Origin: an alpha proteobacterium U9-1i
GTDB lineage: Bacteria > Pseudomonadota > Alphaproteobacteria > Caulobacterales > Aquidulcibacteraceae
NCBI GenBank assembly: GCA_000974665.1
Contig: BBSY01000002.1
Location: 372,001-436,000 of the forward strand
Length of the DNA: 64,000 nucleotides
Direction of reading: 5' to 3'
Under the pieces are notes generated by a model that had not been told where the DNA came from, did no database searches, and was given only the letters and a program-made list of their open reading frames with translations. Positions 59,687 through 64,000 of the stretch are shown here, in pieces. How positions within the stretch are numbered: the first letter of the stretch is position 1; every line of letters starts with the position of its first letter. The translations under genes and the position numbers were made by a program.

Positions 59687-59788
59687 GCAAAAGCTCCCGC
59701 GCGCTGCGGCTGATAAGATGGCCGCAACCTAGGCAGGCGCGCGCTAGGGTCAACCAGCGCCCTTGCAGATCAGACCCGAACTTCTCGC

Positions 59789-60280
59789 TTATGCCGCTTG
59801 GCGTTCCCAATAGGCGCGGTCGATCGCGTCGATCGCAAGCACCAGCAGCCCAACGATGAGGATCACGGCCAGGATGACGATCTGAGATTCGGTCCCGTCC
59901 GGCGTCGCCACCAGCACTTCAGGCTGCGCGAAGCTTTGCACCTCGACGCTCTGCACCGTTTCAACCAGGCCGCCATTCTCCTGCTGCGCATAGGCCCAGC
60001 GGCCGCCGAACAGCGCGAAACCGATCAGCCAAGCCCAGAAGGCTTGCGTCCGCCGGATCAGCCGGATCATCGCAATAAAGAAGAAGAGCCCTGCGCCAAG
60101 CCACAGGCCCGCTTCGAGCCAAGAAACGCCGTCCAGAGTCGCGCGTTGCGCCTCAGAGAGAAAGCTCAGATCGACCGGAATGTTGCCCAGCACCAAAGCC
60201 GCCGACCCGCCAGCCATCAGGCACACGCCCGTGAGCAGAAGCAGCACCAATACCGACGGCCAACGCAGAATGAACGCCAT
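59789..60280 (-). CDS. Hypothetical membrane protein, 163 residues, beside alternative oxidase
   Basis: Not recognised. Four hydrophobic segments ([53 protein letters not shown] and [19 protein letters not shown]), with a periplasmic or cytoplasmic loop of about 40 residues rich in Val and Glu between the third and fourth. The ATG at 60280 has GGAGAG upstream. It diverges from the AOX gene across 159 bases and lies between lpdA and AOX. Confidence 0.6.
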   Translation of the reverse strand: MAFILRWPSVLVLLLLTGVCLMAGGSAALVLGNIPVDLSFLSEAQRATLDGVSWLEAGLWLGAGLFFFIAMIRLIRRTQAFWAWLIGFALFGGRWAYAQQENGGLVETVQSVEVQSFAQPEVLVATPDGTESQIVILAVILIVGLLVLAIDAIDRAYWERQAA

Positions 60281-60439
60281 GGGGTGTCCCCCTCTCCGAC
60301 ATGCTCCCCCGAGCAATGCGCCAGAGCTTACACGTTGCGCCCCCGAACTGTCAGGCCATTTCGCCGCGCGGCGGGACAGATTGCCCCGGCGGCGTCACGG
60401 CCCCTTCGGTTCCCAGCCGCCACGGTCCATCTTTTCCAC

Positions 60440-61093
60440 ATGAACACTCACCCGCCGCGCGAAATCCTGCACCACGAGGCCCAAGGCGCCTCCGACCGGC
60501 TGGCGCTCGCCCTCACCAAAGGACTGCGGTTTTTCGCCGACGTTTTCTTCGCCAAACGCTATGGCCACCGCGCCGTCGTGTTGGAGACCGTCGCCGGTGT
60601 GCCGGGCATGGTCGGCGGCATGATGAACCACCTCAAAAGCCTGCGCCTGATGCGCGACGATGACGGCTGGATCAAAACCTTGCTCGATGAAGCTGAAAAC
60701 GAACGCATGCACCTGATGACGTTCGTCAGCCTGTTCCAGCCGAGTTGGTTCGAGCGACTGCTCCTGTTGCTGACGCAGGCGATCTTCTGGAACGCCTACT
60801 TCTTCCTCTACCTGTTCTCGCCCAAAACCGCGCACCGCATGGTGGGCTATTTCGAAGAAGAGGCCGTCGTCAGCTACACGCAATTCCTGGCTGAGATCGA
60901 TGCTGGCCGCTTTGAAAACGTCCCCGCCCCGCAAATCGCCATCGATTATTGGCAGCTGCCAGCCGACGCGCGCTTGCGAGACGTGGTCGTCGTCGTTCGC
61001 GCCGATGAAGCCGGCCATCGCGACATGAACCACGCCTTCTCGGATCAGCTGCGGCGCGGCGATACGCCGTGGCGGAAACTTTCACCGACCTGA
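60440..61093 (+). CDS. aox: Alternative oxidase (di-iron quinol oxidase)
   Basis: A 217-residue membrane-bound ubiquinol oxidase that reduces O2 to water without pumping protons. Di-iron ligands are visible: E49 (VVLETVAG), E88 and H91 (ENERMHL), a glutamate in FEEEAV near 139-141, and E190 and H193 (ADEAGHRD). These four motifs define AOX. The sequence is short, as in bacterial AOX proteins. AOX is common in mitochondria and found in a minority of alphaproteobacteria. Its placement in the TCA-cycle gene cluster is notable. Confidence 0.92.
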   Translation: MNTHPPREILHHEAQGASDRLALALTKGLRFFADVFFAKRYGHRAVVLETVAGVPGMVGGMMNHLKSLRLMRDDDGWIKTLLDEAENERMHLMTFVSLFQPSWFERLLLLLTQAIFWNAYFFLYLFSPKTAHRMVGYFEEEAVVSYTQFLAEIDAGRFENVPAPQIAIDYWQLPADARLRDVVVVVRADEAGHRDMNHAFSDQLRRGDTPWRKLSPT

Positions 61094-61203
61094 TTGCGTC
61101 GGCGACATATCCACATCGATCCGTATGCGCAACGCGAACCAAAACGCAGCGGCAACGTTTCATTTACGGGCGGGCGAAAGCGAGACGAGACGGAGATCGC
61201 CCC

Positions 61204-61401
61204 ATGCAAGTGAACAAGCTGCGCCTGCCGGCCGAAAACGGCCTCGTGCCCGCCGGCTCTTACTTTGAACGCCTCGCCATTGCCCTGCGTGAGGCCAACG
61301 ATCGGGACTACAGATCGAGCAGCATGCGCTCGGGATCTTCGAGCCCCTCTTTCACGCGCACCAGGAATGTTACCGCCTCTTTACCATCGACGATGCGGTG
61401 A
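61204..61401 (+). CDS. Small ORF overlapping the odhB 3' end (doubtful)
   Basis: 65 codons. The first about 35 ([33 protein letters not shown]) have good codon use and GGAG eight bases before the ATG. The rest overlaps odhB on the opposite strand for 94 bases and looks like antisense of odhB (low complexity [10 protein letters not shown]). It may be a gene truncated when odhB's end was fixed, or a short real gene. No homology recognised. Confidence 0.3.
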   Translation: MQVNKLRLPAENGLVPAGSYFERLAIALREANDRDYRSSSMRSGSSSPSFTRTRNVTASLPSTMR

Positions 61402-62507
61402 TCGTAGGAGAGCGCCAGGTACATCATCGGCCGGACCACAACCTGGCCGTTGATCACCACCGGTCGATCCTGGATTTTGTGCATGCCAAGAATGCCGCTT
61501 TGCGGCGCATTCAGGATCGGTGTGGACATAAGTGAGCCATAGACCCCGCCATTCGAGATCGTGAACGTCGCGCCTTGCAGATCCTCGAGCTTCAGATGCC
61601 CGTCGCGGGCCTTGACGCCCAATTCGCCGATTTCGCGCTCGATCTCCGCCATGGTCTTTTGATCGCAATCGCGCACAACCGGCACGACGAGGCCCTTATC
61701 GGTGCCGACAGCGATGCCGATGTCGTAGAAATTCTTATAGATGATGTCGTCGCCATCGATCTCAGCGTTGACGTTCGGAATTTCCTTCAGCGCGGTGACG
61801 CACGCCTTCACGAAAAAACTCATGAAGCCGAGCTTCACGCCATGTTTCTTTTCAAAGCCATCCTTGTATTTGTTGCGCGCGGCCATGATTGCCGACATGT
61901 CGGCTTCGTTGAACGTCGTCAGCATCGCGGCGCTGTTTTGCGCTTCCTTCAGACGCCGGGCGATGGTTTGGCGAAGACGCGTCATACGCTGACGCTCCTC
62001 GCGCGGGCCGAGTGCACGCGCTTGGATCGTCGGCGGACGCGCAGGCGTCGCGGCGACTGGCGCGCGCTGCTCAAGGATCGCCAGCGCGTCGGCCTTGGTG
62101 ACGCGCCCCTCTCTGCCCGAGCCTGAGGCATTGGCTAGATCGAGATTGTTCTCGGCGGCGATGCGTTGCACCGACGGCGGCGCGGGCTTTGCGCCGTTCG
62201 CTTCCGCGGCTTTCGCCGCCGGCGGTGGAGTCGGAGCGGCGGCCTTTGGGGCGGTCGGGGCAGCACCCGCGCCAGCGGCGCCAAGGCGGCCGAGGAGCGC
62301 GCCGATGTTCACCGTTGCGCCAACTTCAGCGACAATCTCGCTGAGCGTGCCCGCTTCCGGCGCGGAGACCTCGACGGACACTTTGTCCGTCTCAAGCTCA
62401 ACCAGCGTCTCGTCCTTGCGAACAGCGTCGCCAGACTTCTTCAGCCATTTGGCGACAGTCGCCTCGCTGACGCTTTCGCCCAAGGTCGGCACTACAATAT
62501 CGGTCAT
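61308..62507 (-). CDS. odhB: Dihydrolipoyllysine succinyltransferase (E2 of 2-oxoglutarate dehydrogenase)
   Basis: 399 residues: one lipoyl domain with the target lysine in ETDKVSVEV near residue 43, an alanine/proline linker, an E3-binding domain (about 108-150: [26 protein letters not shown]), and the C-terminal acyltransferase with catalytic HxxxD in [12 protein letters not shown]. The single lipoyl domain and the motif [12 protein letters not shown] favour OdhB over pyruvate E2. A GFA gene separates it from sucA by a few bases. Confidence 0.94.
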   Translation of the reverse strand: MTDIVVPTLGESVSEATVAKWLKKSGDAVRKDETLVELETDKVSVEVSAPEAGTLSEIVAEVGATVNIGALLGRLGAAGAGAAPTAPKAAAPTPPPAAKAAEANGAKPAPPSVQRIAAENNLDLANASGSGREGRVTKADALAILEQRAPVAATPARPPTIQARALGPREERQRMTRLRQTIARRLKEAQNSAAMLTTFNEADMSAIMAARNKYKDGFEKKHGVKLGFMSFFVKACVTALKEIPNVNAEIDGDDIIYKNFYDIGIAVGTDKGLVVPVVRDCDQKTMAEIEREIGELGVKARDGHLKLEDLQGATFTISNGGVYGSLMSTPILNAPQSGILGMHKIQDRPVVINGQVVVRPMMYLALSYDHRIVDGKEAVTFLVRVKEGLEDPERMLLDL

Positions 62508-62516
62508 GGCATCACT

Positions 62517-62915
62517 CTAACTTGGCTCGTCGTGGCTCGGCAGCACCGGGCGGTCCGACTTGGTCCAGAACACATGATCATTGCCGTTGTTCTTCTGAAC
62601 GACCGGCACTTGGGCGGGATGAAGCCCGCCCATCAAACGCGCATTGACGCCAATCTTCTCGGCGTCGGCGTCCCCGACGATCGTGAAGTGTGAGAAGCAT
62701 CCGCACGTCTTGCAATGATGCATCTCCAGCATGCGGTCCCCCCACATGTAAACAAACGTATCGGGAGGCGTCTCGAACTTCACGTCGCGTTGCGGGTAGT
62801 AGGCCCACAGCGGCCCATAGAGCCGACAGTGCGAGCAATTGCAGTCCATCACCCATTCGGGCGCCTGCTCGACCGTGTAGCGCACCGCGCCGCAATGACA
62901 GGAAGCCGCTATCAT
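62517..62915 (-). CDS. GFA-family (glutathione-dependent formaldehyde-activating-like) protein
   Basis: A 132-residue protein with the zinc-binding cysteines CHCGAVRYT near the N terminus, CNCSHCRLYG near residue 25 and CKTCGCFSHF near residue 70, the fold of GFA/CENP-V-type proteins. The reaction is unknown in most members. It lies between sucA and odhB on the same strand with gaps of 1 and 9 bases, an unusual position. Confidence 0.87.
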   Translation of the reverse strand: MIAASCHCGAVRYTVEQAPEWVMDCNCSHCRLYGPLWAYYPQRDVKFETPPDTFVYMWGDRMLEMHHCKTCGCFSHFTIVGDADAEKIGVNARLMGGLHPAQVPVVQKNNGNDHVFWTKSDRPVLPSHDEPS

Positions 62916-62916
62916 C

Positions 62917-64000
62917 TTAGCCCAGCGCGCCTTCCAGCAGCGCTTCCAATTCCTTCAGGTGCTTCGACATTTGACCGGCGGCGGTTGATGCGCTCGCTGG
63001 TCGGCCCGCATAGCGCGCACGCTTCGCTTTCAGGGGCAGCTTTTCAAGTGTCAGCTCAAGCCACGGATCAACGAAACTCCAGCCGCCCATGTTCTTGGGC
63101 TCTTCCTGGCACCACACCAGGTCCGCGTTCGGGAAACGCGACAGCTCGTGGCTGATCGATTTCATCGGCCACGGATAGAATTGTTCAAGCCGCAGCAGAT
63201 AGATGTCGTTGAGGCCGCGCTTCTCGCGTTCGTCCAGCAGATCGAAATAGACCTTGCCTGAGCACATCACGACGCGGTGGATTTGATCGTCCGGCTTTAG
63301 CGCCACGTTGGTGAGGCCGTTGCCGTTTTGCGCGTCATCCCAGAGCACACGGTGGAACGACGAGCCTTCGCCCATGTCGCTCAGCGCAGAGACAGCCTTC
63401 TTGTGACGCAGCAAGGATTTCGGCGTGAACACGATCAGCGGCTTGCGGAAATTACGGTGAATCTGACGGCGCAGCGCGTGGTAATAATTCGCCGGCGTCG
63501 TGCAATTCACAACCTGCATGTTGTCTTCCGCGCATTGCTGCAGGAAGCGCTCTATCCGCGCGGAGCTGTGTTCCGGTCCCTGCCCTTCATAGCCATGCGG
63601 CAGCAGCATCACGAGGCCGGACATACGCAGCCATTTGCGCTCGCCCGACGAGATGAACTGATCGATCACCACCTGCGCGCCGTTCACGAAATCGCCGAAC
63701 TGCGCCTCCCAGAGCGTCAGCGTGTTCGGCGCCGACGTGGTGTATCCGTACTCGAAGCCAAGCACTGCCTCTTCAGAAAGCAGCGAGTCGATCACTTCGT
63801 AATGGGCTTGGCCCTCGCGGATGTTGTTGAGCGGCGTGTAGCGCTCTTCGGTTTTCTGATCGACGAAGTGCGAGTGACGCTGACTGAATGTCCCGCGGCA
63901 GGAATCCTGGCCCGACAGGCGCACTTGAAAACCTTCATCGAGCAGCGACGCGAAGGCGAGGTGCTCGCCCAGCGCCCAATCGATGTTGGCCCCCTCTTCG
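62917..64000 (-). CDS. sucA: 2-oxoglutarate dehydrogenase E1 component, C-terminal part, cut by the window edge
   Basis: Thiamine-diphosphate dehydrogenase of the TCA cycle. The frame is open to base 64000, and the reading there (EEGANIDWALGEHLAF, VRLSGQDSCRGTFSQRHS) is the middle of the E1 protein; 360 residues are visible. GYEGQGPEHSSARIERFLQQ and the C-terminal EEPKNMGGWSFVDPWLE are diagnostic of SucA. The GTG at 63924 is an internal codon, not the start. The N-terminal two thirds lie beyond the window. Confidence 0.95.
   Translation of the reverse strand, partial: EEGANIDWALGEHLAFASLLDEGFQVRLSGQDSCRGTFSQRHSHFVDQKTEERYTPLNNIREGQAHYEVIDSLLSEEAVLGFEYGYTTSAPNTLTLWEAQFGDFVNGAQVVIDQFISSGERKWLRMSGLVMLLPHGYEGQGPEHSSARIERFLQQCAEDNMQVVNCTTPANYYHALRRQIHRNFRKPLIVFTPKSLLRHKKAVSALSDMGEGSSFHRVLWDDAQNGNGLTNVALKPDDQIHRVVMCSGKVYFDLLDEREKRGLNDIYLLRLEQFYPWPMKSISHELSRFPNADLVWCQEEPKNMGGWSFVDPWLELTLEKLPLKAKRARYAGRPASASTAAGQMSKHLKELEALLEGALG

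Overview
The window is a high-GC, gene-dense chromosomal segment of an alphaproteobacterium. The closest fit is a Caulobacterales/Hyphomonadaceae-type organism. The evidence is gene content: a Usg protein, a CC0125/CC1285-type lipoprotein, an SDHAF4 (DUF1674) protein, adjacent priA and xerC, the order obgE-proB-proA-nadD-rsfS-rlmH-envC-ctpA-divergent deacetylase-rppH, and an F1 operon separate from F0. There is no phage, transposase or CRISPR array. The genus is not fixed by the sequence.

Region 1 (1-7.5 kb) is an assimilatory sulfate-reduction island. It holds cysD (cut by the window edge), an APS-type cysH, a TSUP exporter, and a tightly coupled unit cysI-DUF934-cobA-siroheme synthase-fpr, with a LysR regulator upstream. 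Together these cover sulfate activation, reduction to sulfite and sulfide, siroheme synthesis and electron supply. Region 2 (7.6-12.7 kb) carries small unrecognised proteins, a tRNA-Arg(CCG), a TraB/GumN lipoprotein, usg, a hemolysin-III protein and a KTSC-domain gene broken by an in-frame stop. Region 3 (12.8-24.4 kb) has argG, kup, SDHAF4, htpX and the tamA-tamB outer-membrane assembly pair.

Region 4 (24.5-35.9 kb) is a co-oriented growth and envelope block: obgE, proB, proA, nadD, rsfS, rlmH, envC, ctpA, a divergent polysaccharide deacetylase and rppH. It is followed by an alpha/beta hydrolase and a convergent phosphoesterase. Region 5 (36.0-43.3 kb) is an F1 ATP synthase operon, atpH-A-G-D-C. 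It is interrupted in two places by LysE, lipoprotein, phytanoyl-CoA dioxygenase-like and Ohr genes and by a possible 28-residue membrane microprotein, almost all joined by overlaps or gaps of a few bases.

Region 6 (43.5-51.1 kb) is accessory: an MHS-type transporter with a long inserted loop, a TrmO-like protein, TerC, a short XRE-type regulator, RcnB-like and SDR proteins. Region 7 (51.1-58.3 kb) has priA, which carries a palindromic repeat inside its coding sequence, then xerC, a lysine-rich histone-like gene with two terminators behind it, and several palindromic repeats. Two inverted copies of one repeat flank a GNAT gene. Region 8 (58.3-64 kb) is the 2-oxoglutarate dehydrogenase locus: sucA (cut by the window edge), a GFA gene, odhB and lpdA. 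An alternative oxidase gene and an unknown membrane protein sit between odhB and lpdA.

Two features recur. Many co-directional genes overlap by 4 bases (ATGA/GTGA). Five convergent gene ends overlap by exactly 4 bases of the form YTAR.
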